From Actinoplanes italicus (GTDB lineage: Bacteria > Actinomycetota > Actinomycetes > Mycobacteriales > Micromonosporaceae): a stretch of DNA of 64,000 bases. Where the stretch lies: NCBI RefSeq assembly GCF_003001815.1, contig NZ_PVMZ01000021.1, positions 1 to 64,000 on the forward strand. The letters are read 5' to 3'. A model generated the notes under the pieces. The model ran no database searches, had not been told where the DNA came from, and saw only the letters and a list, made by a program, of their open reading frames with translations. Below are positions 33,867 through 42,180 of the stretch, one piece after another. The stretch's first letter is position 1. Each line of letters begins with the position of its first letter. The position numbers were made by a program, and so were the translations under genes.

Positions 33867-35975
33867 CTAGTTTTCTTCCGTGGCCGGGCGCTCGCGCCGC
33901 GCGATGCGGCTCGCGAGCCCGTTCCAGAAGGACAGCCTGCTCCGCAGGTCGTCGAGTCGCTGCAGCACGCCCTCGGTTGACCACCCCTGCATCTCGATCA
34001 GTGGGGTGGTGGCCTCTCCCTCGGTCAGCCCTTCGAGCTTCTCGATGTTGTCCTCGAGCAGCTCGAGGGACCTCTCCACCTGCGCCTTGAGCCGGGCGAG
34101 TGCCATGCTTGGGGTTTCGGACGGCGGCGGTGTCGGCATCGGGCGATGCATGCCCACCCGCGGGAACGCGTCATCGCGCAGCCATCGGTCGGAGATGTCC
34201 ACCTCGCCTTGATCCGGATCATGGACCAGGGCACCGCTCCCGCTGATGTGGCCGTGGACCAGCTGGCCGTTCTCGTCGACAATGCGGGGAGCGCGACCCG
34301 CGCGGCCGTCGATGATCGCCTGGTATAGCAGACGCAGCCCGTGGGGCTCCTTCATCATCGCCAGCAGCACGTCATGGGGTCCGCGTTTGTCGGTGTCGGT
34401 GCCGCCGCTGCCGTACGGCTCGCGGCGCAGGGAGGCCCACCGTGTGAGGTGGAACTGCGCGAGCGCAGCCAACTCCGTTCGGGTCGAGTAGTCACCGGCC
34501 TCGGTGGGCGTGTCCGCCGAGTCGGCCAGCTCCTTCAGCGCAGCGTCGAGTAGCTCCTCCGGTGAGCGGCCGGTCACCGACCAGGCGGCCGTGGCGTACA
34601 GCCTGAGCCGGCAGGCTCGCCGATAGACCGCCTGCATCGCGTCGATCCGACGACGGTCGGGGTCTTCCGCCGGAAGGGTAGCGGCCAGACTGCGGATCGG
34701 CCGCAAGGCCAGCTCCGCCGCCGCTTCGGCCTTCGCCGACGCCGAGGCCTGTGCGGCGGACGTGACATCTCGGATGGCACGCGACACGATCGGCCGAAGT
34801 TCCGGGTCGAGCATGATCTCGATGACACGGGCGGCCTGCGCGTCCGGCGTCCCCGGGAACCCGTTCTTCACCGCTGTCGCCGGATCCATCAGGCCAGCGA
34901 GGTAGTCGTGGTCCTCATCGGAGATCACGCCCTCATGACGCAGGGCGCGGACGACGGACTCAGCCATGGCCTCGTTGCGTCCGGTCGTAGGCCAAGGCCG
35001 GGGGCCGCTAACGTGCAGCATGCCGAGATAGCCGCTGATGGCCTGGGCGAAATCGTACGGGGAAGCCACAGCCGGTACGAAACGCAGAATCACCCGGGCA
35101 CGCACGATCAGCGCGTTGCGCCGCCCGCGGCGCTTGTCGCTGCCCCTCGAGGTGAGGCCCGGCTCGTCAGGGTCGTCCTCCAGGATCGAGTTGATGTACC
35201 TCCGCAGACGGTCCCCGTCTGCGGGCAAGTCGTACATTACGGTCCTGGCGTCGGCGATACCGAGTACCTGATGTGCGTTCGTCACCCGGCTCGAGCCCTC
35301 AGCCGTGGCCAGGAGGCACGCCGTCGGTTCACCATTGGTGTGGTAGATCTCGTTGTACACGACGTCGACCGGCATCATGATCCCGCGCTCAGCGATCGAC
35401 GCTGCCAGCTTGTTCTCCGACAAGATGAAGGTGCGAGCGCGCTCGGCCTCCCGCAGCACGTGCGACACATCGCGCGCCTCAGTCCGCAAGGTGGACGTGG
35501 CGCCGTTCGCGGATGACGGGCCGCGGAGCGGGCCCATCTCGCCGGCCGATCCAGAAGCGGGATACACCCGCTCCGCGAACGCCCGATGGTTCGTCACCAT
35601 CGGGGTGACCCCTGGCGTCCACAGGTCGATCTCGATGAACTCGAACTCTCCCCCGACCACCGGCATGGTGCGCTTGGAGTTCAGCGCCGCTCTCAGCCCG
35701 GCAGGGTCGGTAGCCGCCGTTGCCAGCGCCCACGCGAAGGGCTCAGGCAGACCAGCGGCGAGCCCCGCCTCCGCGGCACGCCGTACCGCCGCCATCTTCG
35801 GCAGGGCCGGCATCGGTTCGCTGCTCCACCGGCTCCAGGCCGTGTGTGCGGCCTCGGTCTCGCCGACCTCATCGGCGACGTCATCGGCGTTTCGGTCGTC
35901 GGGAAGGTTGGGCGGCTGCTGGACGTCGCCGTCTGACTCGACAGGCTCGTCAGACTCGATCGGTTCGTTGTTCAC
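33867..35975 (-). CDS. large ParB/DGQHR-like protein of unknown function
   Basis: A 702-aa, helix-rich protein with an acidic N-terminal tail. Residues ~185-245 recall a ParB/DndB-type domain: SENKLAASIAERGIMMPVDVVYN followed by ACLLATAEGSSRVTNAHQVLG, where EGSSR sits at the place of the GxxR/DGQHR motif. The remaining 450 residues are long helices ending in a coiled-coil-like segment (LKAQVERSLELLEDNIEKLEGL). I do not recognise a named family. The promoter seems its own, and a terminator follows. Confidence 0.6.
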   Translation of the reverse strand: MNNEPIESDEPVESDGDVQQPPNLPDDRNADDVADEVGETEAAHTAWSRWSSEPMPALPKMAAVRRAAEAGLAAGLPEPFAWALATAATDPAGLRAALNSKRTMPVVGGEFEFIEIDLWTPGVTPMVTNHRAFAERVYPASGSAGEMGPLRGPSSANGATSTLRTEARDVSHVLREAERARTFILSENKLAASIAERGIMMPVDVVYNEIYHTNGEPTACLLATAEGSSRVTNAHQVLGIADARTVMYDLPADGDRLRRYINSILEDDPDEPGLTSRGSDKRRGRRNALIVRARVILRFVPAVASPYDFAQAISGYLGMLHVSGPRPWPTTGRNEAMAESVVRALRHEGVISDEDHDYLAGLMDPATAVKNGFPGTPDAQAARVIEIMLDPELRPIVSRAIRDVTSAAQASASAKAEAAAELALRPIRSLAATLPAEDPDRRRIDAMQAVYRRACRLRLYATAAWSVTGRSPEELLDAALKELADSADTPTEAGDYSTRTELAALAQFHLTRWASLRREPYGSGGTDTDKRGPHDVLLAMMKEPHGLRLLYQAIIDGRAGRAPRIVDENGQLVHGHISGSGALVHDPDQGEVDISDRWLRDDAFPRVGMHRPMPTPPPSETPSMALARLKAQVERSLELLEDNIEKLEGLTEGEATTPLIEMQGWSTEGVLQRLDDLRSRLSFWNGLASRIARRERPATEEN

Positions 35976-36489
35976 TGCTTACCCCTGGTGCTCGTGGCGG
36001 TACACCGCCGGCCTACCCGAAGCGATCCCTCGGGTTGAGGCGGCGGGCCCACGCGCCACGCCACCGACGTAACGGACTCCGCCTGGAGCGGATGTGCGTC
36101 ACGACGCGCCAGTATGGGAAGACGACCACAAGGGGAATCAGTCACGAAGATCACTTCGCGCTGCGTGCCCTCCGTCCGGTCAAGGACGTCGGTCGACCGT
36201 GGTACCGGCCTCGTGGGAGTACTCAATCATGCCCGGAAGGCGAAACCCGCAAGTTCGTCGGGCGGATCGGAATTTCCGCCTGGCTGAATGGCGTCGCGCC
36301 GGCGCACGATCATCCGCCATCGGCCCGGGGCGGTCCAGCGACGGGCAGCTGCCTCCACGCCGAGTTGCTCACGCGAGCCGTGATAGCGGTTGAGTCTTGA
36401 CGCCACTCGTCGATGGCGGCCAGGGGCCTAACCTGCACCGGAATGGGTCACCGGTCACCACACGACATCGGCCGACAGACGCCCCAGCG
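35976..36489. other. gene-free right end of element 2
   Basis: No supported gene; short open frames on both strands lack ribosome sites and conserved-looking protein. It would hold the promoter of the 702-aa gene and the right attachment arm. Confidence 0.4.
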
Positions 36490-36534
36490 GACTGAAAATC
36501 GGAAGGTCGGCGGTTCGACCCCGCCCCTGGCCAC
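36490..36534 (+). repeat. attR: third copy of the tRNA-Phe att core
   Basis: Exactly matches 10228-10272 and 27216-27260 for 45 bp (anticodon stem to just beyond the discriminator) and diverges on both sides. It marks the chromosomal right end of the tandem array. Confidence 0.9.
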
Positions 36535-36931
36535 AGTCACCGAAACTCGGTACGCAAGCCCTCACCTGCAGAAACGCGGTTGAAGGCTTCGTCATTTCCA
36601 GGGTCAGGCACCGATCTGTGCTCAACGGATTGCCACGCGCCTTGAGGTTGCCTGCTCGAATCAGTGACTGTCGACACACGACGGTGCCCTGGCCGGCGTC
36701 TGGAGACCTTTCGGGATCAGGGTTGCTGACCGCCCCGGCCCGCCTGCTCGTCCATCTGCCACTCGGCCGCCCGTCATCCGGCCCGCCTGCGCGCCACCTG
36801 TCTCCCGCTTCGAGCACCTGCTTCCCGCCGCTTGTCCTCCGCCGCCATGGCTGCCCGCCCGCCTGCTTACCGTCTAGACACCTTTACGGTCAGGGTCTGG
36901 TTGGGGCTGGTGGGGACAGTCCTGCCCCGGA

Positions 36932-37181
36932 CCGCCTGATCGCCCAGCCATGCCCGGCGAACCCTTCCCCAGGCTGTTGATCGCCCAGCCGTGGCCGGTG
37001 AACCCTTCCCCAGGCCGCCTGATCGCCCAGCCATGCCCGGCGAACCCTTCCCCAGGCCGCCTGATCGTCCAGCCATGCCCGGCGAACCCTTCCCCAGGCT
37101 GTTGATCGCCCAGCCGTGGCCGGTGAACCCTTCCCCAGGCCGCTTGATCGCCCAGCCTTGGGCAGCGAACCCTTCACCGGG
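36932..37181 (+). repeat. six tandem copies of a 41/42-bp unit
   Basis: Units start at 36932, 36974, 37015, 37057, 37099 and 37140. Type A begins CCGCCTGATCGCCCAGCC (42 bp), type B begins CTGTTGATCGCCCAGCC (41 bp), in the order A-B-A-A-B-A; all but the last end AACCCTTCCCCAGG. The 41-bp units break any reading frame. Confidence 0.85.
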
Positions 37182-37206
37182 CCGGAGGCAGCGATATCCC
37201 GGAGCC

Positions 37207-37512
37207 CGGCTCCAAAAACGGCCCTAGTTGATCGTCCAGCACCGGACCGCGGCGGTAACCGACCCGCGCCCCCGGAGCCCACGACGGTGACGCCAGGCCA
37301 TCAGCCGACCGAACGCCACCACAGCTCAGATGGATGCGGCCGACGGGCCGGGAACCCCAACAGCGAAAGCTCTCTACCACCGTTCTCGATCAGGGTCGGA
37401 GTGAGAGCCGTGGCTGATCCCGACATCAGCCGGTGGATAGAAGTTCCAGGGCCTAATAGCCGCAACAGCGCAGTGCTGGACGATCATCTTGGCCGGTTTT
37501 GGAGGCCGGCTG
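37207..37512. repeat. inverted pair of imperfect ~40-bp repeats
   Basis: The reverse complement of 37207-37246 (GTGCTGGACGATCA followed by a GGCCG/TTTTTGGAG block) resembles 37470-37512 at roughly 80%. Both share the GATCGTCCAGC core with the nearby tandem units, suggesting one repeat family. Confidence 0.5.
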
Positions 37513-37905
37513 TGCCCTATGGCTGCTTCCCGGGCCGAGAAGGGTGCGCGAGGCGCGGCCGGCCGATCGAATGTCAGGCATGCGGCTTCCCCGGCCGACG
37601 TGACCGCTGTGGGAAGGCCTGACCGGCACAGGAGGGCCTTGCCCCGGCACGCTCCGGGCCTGCCCTTGACTCCGGAAGCTGTCCAGCCCCATCCACTCGA
37701 CTGCCGACCTTGGACACTCGTCAGGGCCGACCGCATCCTGCCACTCCGGCAACCACCAGAATCCAATCGACGGCCTGGCGCAGCAGACGCAGGCTCGGCT
37801 CCACGCGGTTATCGAGACCGTGACCCGTCGATACACCGGCCGACGCCTAGATCAGCCGAGGCTCGCGCAGACCCCGATCGACAAAGATGCCTAACAGGCA
37901 CGCCC

Positions 37906-38532
37906 TCAGAGCCCGGGAAAGCGGTCGTACTGGCTGATGAGTGCCGGGAACCACGTACAGTCCCCGGCGAAGCCGTCCTCGCTGTCGCGGTCCCGGTTGG
38001 CCATGTCGGCGACGAGTCGCGCCTCGGCGAGCGTGCCGAGCAGGCCGTGTTCGCCGGGAGAGATACCGAGTTCGACGACAGCGTCCCGATGCAGGCTGTA
38101 GCAGAGCCAACTGTGGAACTGACCCTCATCGAATCCGAGGACCTCGAACCCCAGACCCCCCGCCACCGACGGAGCCACGCCCGAGGACAGATTCTCCAGG
38201 ATCGGGCGCGGCTGTCCGAAGACCCGCTCGATCAGCGTGAGAAGGCCGGCGGCATCCGAGCCCGGCAGGCTCATCCCAAGGATGTGGACCGGCCCGGCCA
38301 GGCAGGTCTCGCCGGCCGCCAGAGCAGCATCATCGAGCGACGTGTGCCAGGGCGCGACGATCGCCGACTCCCGATCGTGCGGATGGAAATCGGTCAGGCA
38401 TTCACTGACGGAGACGACTTCCAGGGGCAGACCATCGGCACGGTACGAGGTCGGCGGCAGCCAGCGGTGTGCCGCCACGAAGGCGGCCGGCACGTACGTC
38501 TCATCACCGGACACCGATCCATGATCGGCCAT
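37906..38532 (-). CDS. hypothetical protein
   Basis: A 208-aa soluble protein with no recognised domain. It has LEVVSVSECLTDFHPHDRES and a His- and Trp-containing middle (EGQFHSWLCYSLHRDAV), and ends in a segment rich in Asp. Codon use is like the chromosome. It stands alone, next to the repeat-rich gap. Confidence 0.65.
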   Translation of the reverse strand: MADHGSVSGDETYVPAAFVAAHRWLPPTSYRADGLPLEVVSVSECLTDFHPHDRESAIVAPWHTSLDDAALAAGETCLAGPVHILGMSLPGSDAAGLLTLIERVFGQPRPILENLSSGVAPSVAGGLGFEVLGFDEGQFHSWLCYSLHRDAVVELGISPGEHGLLGTLAEARLVADMANRDRDSEDGFAGDCTWFPALISQYDRFPGL

Positions 38533-38646
38533 CGAACCGTCGATGGCACCGCCGGGAAACAGGCCGAAAGACCCATCGTCTGAGGATCAGAACCGCCGAT
38601 GTTCAGGGCATCAATCGCGCTGGTTGTGGCCGAAGGGGGCGACATC

Positions 38647-38949
38647 ATGGTGCAGGCAACTACGCCGGGTAATGGTTCACAGGGCAACTTCCGGGTCGGG
38701 GCGAGTCATGAGGCTTCGACACGGACGGGGGCCACTCCAGTTTCGGGCAGTGGCGGGAAACTGCCGCCGATCGTGTGGACGCACACCGATCTCGGCAAGA
38801 TCATGCGGCAGGACCTGGTCGGTCTCGGACAGGCGGTGGTGGTGGCCCTCCTCGGAATGGCGGTGTTCATCGCGGCCGGGATGGGCATCGCGTTCGTGGT
38901 GGCGACCATCCTCAACGCCGTGGGACTTGATCCGTCGTCGTCGTACTGA
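38647..38949 (+). CDS. small single-pass membrane protein
   Basis: A 100-aa protein: a polar Gly/Ser/Thr-rich N-terminus, then one or two hydrophobic helices (VVVALLGMAVFIAAGMGIAF and VVATILNAVGL) near the C-terminus. ATG at 38647 after a G-rich ribosome site. Function unknown. Confidence 0.6.
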   Translation: MVQATTPGNGSQGNFRVGASHEASTRTGATPVSGSGGKLPPIVWTHTDLGKIMRQDLVGLGQAVVVALLGMAVFIAAGMGIAFVVATILNAVGLDPSSSY

Positions 38950-39086
38950 TTCCCGCCGGACGTACATCCACCCGTGGTCCAAATGCGGGGCGGCGGGTGG
39001 GTGACGGCCGGCGATCAGGCGGCAGGACGTCGATGCGGATGCGGCCGGGGTGGTTCGCGAACGCGGGCTACTGAAAGATCACGGCC

Positions 39087-39530
39087 ATGGAGGAGTGCCT
39101 GATCTGCGCGAAGCACCGGGGTGCGGGGCCGCTGGGCGGCATCCGGGTGTGGGAGGACGAGCACTGCCTGGTCTTTCACCGGCCGGTCGACGAGTCGGGC
39201 ACCACGATGCCCGGCTATCTGTTCGTGGAGAGCCGCCGGCACGTTCCCTATCTCGCTGACCTCACCGACGAGGAGGCCGCCGCGATCGGGCGTACCGTCC
39301 GGCGTGCCGCGGCCGGACTGCGCGCGGAACTGGACGCCGAGTTCGTGTTCTCGGCCGTAGCCGGGATGAGTCAGGCGCATTTTCATCAGCACCTGTTCGT
39401 GCGCCACCGTGGCACACCGGCTGACTACGGCTGGATGTCCGGCGACCGGTGGCCCGAGGCTCCGCGCCATTCACATCAAAAGATCGACAACTTGTGTGTA
39501 CGGCTACGCGTTCACCTGAGCGACGAGTGA
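39087..39530 (+). CDS. HIT-family nucleotide hydrolase
   Basis: A 147-aa histidine-triad protein. MEECLICAKHRG at the start and HFHQHLFVRH (H-x-H-x-H) near residue 117 carry the catalytic triad. HIT proteins hydrolyse nucleoside phosphoramidates or dinucleotides. Typical length. A hairpin (39538-39576) follows. Confidence 0.85.
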   Translation: MEECLICAKHRGAGPLGGIRVWEDEHCLVFHRPVDESGTTMPGYLFVESRRHVPYLADLTDEEAAAIGRTVRRAAAGLRAELDAEFVFSAVAGMSQAHFHQHLFVRHRGTPADYGWMSGDRWPEAPRHSHQKIDNLCVRLRVHLSDE

Positions 39531-39537
39531 ATGAGGA

Positions 39538-39576
39538 CGGCCCGGCCGTCGGGCGTGGTGCCGTGCGACCGGGCCG
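39538..39576. terminator. hairpin between convergent HIT and Ca-repeat genes
   Basis: CGGCCCGG and CCGGGCCG form an 8-bp GC stem around a 23-nt loop, between two convergent genes, 7 bp after the HIT stop. Confidence 0.55.
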
Positions 39577-39595
39577 ATCCCGCGTTCAGTGAGCG

Positions 39596-40669
39596 TCAGG
39601 CGATCTTGTTGAGACGCCCCGCGACGGCCGCCGACGACCCCGTGAGGCTGTCGATGTAGTCGGACCACTTCTTGTACTCGCAGCTCGAGTACTTGGCGCC
39701 CTTGGGCGAGATGCACAGGTCGATGTTCGCGCCGCCGTACAGCTTGTCCTTGGCCTTGGTGCTGCCGGCCGGCAGGAGGGTGCTGGTGACGGACTCGCCG
39801 ACCAGGAAGTCGTAACCGGCGCCGCCGCTGAGGCTGTCGGTGCCGGACTCGCCCATGAGCAGGTCGTCACCGGTGCCACCGGAGACGGTGTCGTTGCCGG
39901 AGCCGGCGTAGAGCTCGTCGGCACCGCTCTCGCCGTTGATCTTGTCGTTGCCGGCGCCGCCGTAGACCACGTCGCCCTCGCCGTTGACCTCACCGGCACC
40001 GGCGTAGATCACGTCGTTGCCGGCCTGGCCGTAGATCTTGTCGAGTCCGGTCGAGCCGTTGAGCAGGTCGGCGCCGGTGCCGCCGTACAGCTTGTCGTTG
40101 CCGGCCTGGCCGTACACCTTGTCGTTGCCGGCGCCTGCGGAGACGCTGTCGTTGCCGTTCTGCCCATACACGACGTCGTTGCCGGCCTGGCCGTAGATCG
40201 CGTCGTTGCCGTTGCCGCCGACGATGTAGTCGTTGCCGGTGCCGCCGGTGAGGCGGTCGGAGGCCGAGCCACCGTAGATCTTGTCGTTGCCGGCACCGCC
40301 GTTGGCGTTGAGGTAGACCGCGGTCTTGTTCTTGACCCAGTCGTTCTTGTCGCCGAGCGAGACGGTGAGCGCCGAGGTCGCGCCGGTGGTGGTGCAGGTG
40401 ACCTTGGTCTTGTCACCGGCGATCGCGGCACAGCCGGCGCCCGCGTTGATGGCGACCGTGTCGTCGAGGGTGACGGTCCGGCCGGAGACGGTGATGGTGA
40501 GGCCGTTGACCTTGCCGGCCAGCGCGGTGAACTGGACCGTGCCGGCGCCGACGACCTTGGCCGTGCCGGCAGCGGCGGCCTGGGCCGGGGCGGACAGCAG
40601 AGCTGTCGAGCCGATGGCGGCGGCGGTGACGCCGATGGCGGCGAGAGCCCGGCGGTTGATCAAAAACAT
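39596..40669 (-). CDS. secreted Ca-binding nonapeptide-repeat protein 1
   Basis: A 357-aa protein. Sec signal peptide to about residue 34 (AAIGSTALLSAPAQA), an N-terminal ~90-residue domain with two Cys, then about 18 haemolysin-type repeats (GGAGNDKIYGG, GQAGNDVVYGQ). The C-terminal part has a conserved-looking Cys pair (DLCIS, SSCEY). Unlike Gram-negative RTX toxins it uses a Sec signal. It would fold on binding Ca outside the cell. Three related genes lie in tandem. ATG at 40669 preceded by GGGGAA. Confidence 0.88.
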   Translation of the reverse strand: MFLINRRALAAIGVTAAAIGSTALLSAPAQAAAAGTAKVVGAGTVQFTALAGKVNGLTITVSGRTVTLDDTVAINAGAGCAAIAGDKTKVTCTTTGATSALTVSLGDKNDWVKNKTAVYLNANGGAGNDKIYGGSASDRLTGGTGNDYIVGGNGNDAIYGQAGNDVVYGQNGNDSVSAGAGNDKVYGQAGNDKLYGGTGADLLNGSTGLDKIYGQAGNDVIYAGAGEVNGEGDVVYGGAGNDKINGESGADELYAGSGNDTVSGGTGDDLLMGESGTDSLSGGAGYDFLVGESVTSTLLPAGSTKAKDKLYGGANIDLCISPKGAKYSSCEYKKWSDYIDSLTGSSAAVAGRLNKIA

Positions 40670-40703
40670 GTTCGTTCCCCCGTATAGAAGCAGGTCACGA
40701 TAA

Positions 40704-40730
40704 TAGAACGCTACCGTTTCGACGTACCGC
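40704..40730 (-). promoter_or_regulatory. conserved element upstream of Ca-repeat gene 1
   Basis: TAGAACGCTACCGT plus CGACGT (plus-strand reading) recurs at 42111-42137 upstream of Ca-repeat gene 2. Both lie 35-65 bp before the start codon. Probably a shared promoter or operator. Confidence 0.6.
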
Positions 40731-40767
40731 CCCCGGACCGGTGACATGAAACACTTTCGGACAGCGA

Positions 40768-40797
40768 AAGGCCCGGCTGCCGTAGCAGCCGGGCCTT
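40768..40797 (-). terminator. terminator after Ca-repeat gene 2
   Basis: AAGGCCCGGCTGC and GCAGCCGGGCCTT form a perfect 13-bp stem with a 4-nt loop, 17 bp past the stop. Confidence 0.85.
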
Positions 40798-40813
40798 CGA
40801 TCAAGCAGTCGGA

Positions 40814-42046
40814 TCAGCGGCGCGAAGCGCGCGCCTCCTTGGCACCGGCCGCCAGGTCGGACGCCGCCGGGATCGCCGACAGCTTCCGGGCACCCTGCGC
40901 CGCAACCGGCGGGTACTCGCAGTTCATGACACCGGAGGTGCCGGTCACCAGGCAGACGTCACCGTCGATGGTGCCGTTGACGTCGTGGGCGCCACCGTCG
41001 ATGGCGTCGGCCGCGGTCGCGCTGCCGTACGCGTAACCGCTGTCGTCGACGAACTCGCCGACCAGGATGTCGCTGGCGTCGTTGCCCCAGATCAGGTCGT
41101 TGCCGTCGTTACCCTCGGCCCAGTCCTCACCGGCACCGCCGGTGAGCCGGTCGGCGCCGGCCTCGCCGAAGAGGTAGTCGTCGTCGTTCTCGCCGTACAG
41201 GTAGTCGTTGCCGGGGCCGCCCCACGCCACGTCGATGTAGAGCTTGCCGCCGCTCACCCGCTGACCGGCACCGGAGTAGATCTTGTCGTTGCCGTTCTCA
41301 CCCTCGCTGTAGTCCACGTCGTTACCGGCGGAGATGGTGTCGTTGCCGTCGCCACCCCAGAGCTCGTCGTCGCCGTTCTCGCCGTAGATCCAGTCGTCGT
41401 TGCCTTCACCGTCGACGTAGTCGTTGCCCGCGCCACCAGCGAGAGCGTCGTTGCCGGTGTAGCCCCAGATGCTGTCGTTGCCGGCGTCGCCCCAGACCTT
41501 GTCGTTGCTGGTGCCCGCGGAGACGCTGTCGTTGCCGTTACCGCCGCGGATCTGGTCGGCACCCGACTCACCGAACAGCTTGTCGTTGCCGTTGTTGCCG
41601 TACAGCTTGTCGTTGCCGGAGCCGCCCTGCAGCTGGTCGCCGCCGGAGCCACCGATCAGGGTGTCGTTGCCGCTACCGCCGAAAGCGAGCAGGTAGACGG
41701 AGGTCTTGTTGTTCACGACGTCGTTCTTGTCGCCGAGCGCCGCGGTGATCTGCCCCGTCTTCGCGCTGGTGGTGCAGCGAACCTTGTACTTCGTGACCTT
41801 CTTGCAGCCCTTGCCGGCCTGGAGCGCGACCCGGTCGGTCAGCGTCACGGTGCGGCCCGAGATGGTGACGGTCAGCGAGTTGACCCGGCCGGTCAGTGCC
41901 TGGAACTGCACCGTCTTGGAGCCGACGACCTTGGCCAGACCCGCGCTGGCGGCCTGGGCCGGGGTTGCAAGGAAGAAGGAGGAGGCGGCCACCGCGACTG
42001 CGGCGGCACCGACCGCGGACAGGGTCCGGCGATTGACGATTGCCAT
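40814..42046 (-). CDS. secreted Ca-binding nonapeptide-repeat protein 2
   Basis: A 410-aa paralogue of the preceding protein. Signal peptide (VAVAASSFFLATPAQA), N-terminal domain with GCKKVTKYKVRC, then over 20 repeats (GGSGNDKLYGN, GGNGNDSVSAG). The C-terminal Cys pair is DVCLV and NCEYP. Longer by about 50 residues than paralogue 1 through extra repeats. ATG at 42046. Confidence 0.88.
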   Translation of the reverse strand: MAIVNRRTLSAVGAAAVAVAASSFFLATPAQAASAGLAKVVGSKTVQFQALTGRVNSLTVTISGRTVTLTDRVALQAGKGCKKVTKYKVRCTTSAKTGQITAALGDKNDVVNNKTSVYLLAFGGSGNDTLIGGSGGDQLQGGSGNDKLYGNNGNDKLFGESGADQIRGGNGNDSVSAGTSNDKVWGDAGNDSIWGYTGNDALAGGAGNDYVDGEGNDDWIYGENGDDELWGGDGNDTISAGNDVDYSEGENGNDKIYSGAGQRVSGGKLYIDVAWGGPGNDYLYGENDDDYLFGEAGADRLTGGAGEDWAEGNDGNDLIWGNDASDILVGEFVDDSGYAYGSATAADAIDGGAHDVNGTIDGDVCLVTGTSGVMNCEYPPVAAQGARKLSAIPAASDLAAGAKEARASRR

Positions 42047-42110
42047 GATGAGATCCCCGTTTCGAAGCAGACGGGACGGAACGATGATCCGTCCCCGTCG
42101 ACGATCAGCG

Positions 42111-42137
42111 TAGAACGCTACCGTAGCGACGTCCGCC
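42111..42137 (-). promoter_or_regulatory. conserved element upstream of Ca-repeat gene 2
   Basis: Second copy of the TAGAACGCTACCGT-CGACGT element found at 40704. It sits 65 bp before the start codon. Confidence 0.6.
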
Positions 42138-42180
42138 CCCATCCTAGTGACGTTCGTCACTTGAGGACGGTCAGAATTGG

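Larger units (their letters stand above)
27216..36534 (+). mobile_element. element 2: CIME-like island with truncated integrase
   Basis: About 9.3 kb between the att copies at 27216 and 36490. An integrase remnant lies next to the left site, as in intact elements, but no rep, tra, xis or intact int is present. The cargo is the nucleotidyltransferase-like pair, an Eco29kI-type nuclease, a WhiB-like gene and a large unknown. Bounded by att sites and lacking its own machinery, it fits a cis-mobilizable element that could leave with element 1. Confidence 0.75.
36535..37905. other. repeat-rich intergenic region
   Basis: No gene is supported in 1.37 kb. Just after attR an imperfect hairpin (AAGCCCTCACCTGC with GCGGTTGAAGGCTT, about 36557-36590) may be the original tRNA-Phe terminator. 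A minisatellite follows at 36932, and an inverted pair of 40-bp imperfect repeats at 37207 and 37468. Confidence 0.5.

Noticed and set aside
36932..37181. CRISPR-like array
   Set aside because: Units are directly adjacent without unique spacers and alternate between two similar types; no cas genes are nearby. It is a tandem repeat.
36890..37282. 130-aa repetitive protein on the minus strand across the tandem repeat
   Set aside because: The 41-bp units shift the frame and no ribosome site or conserved protein is present.
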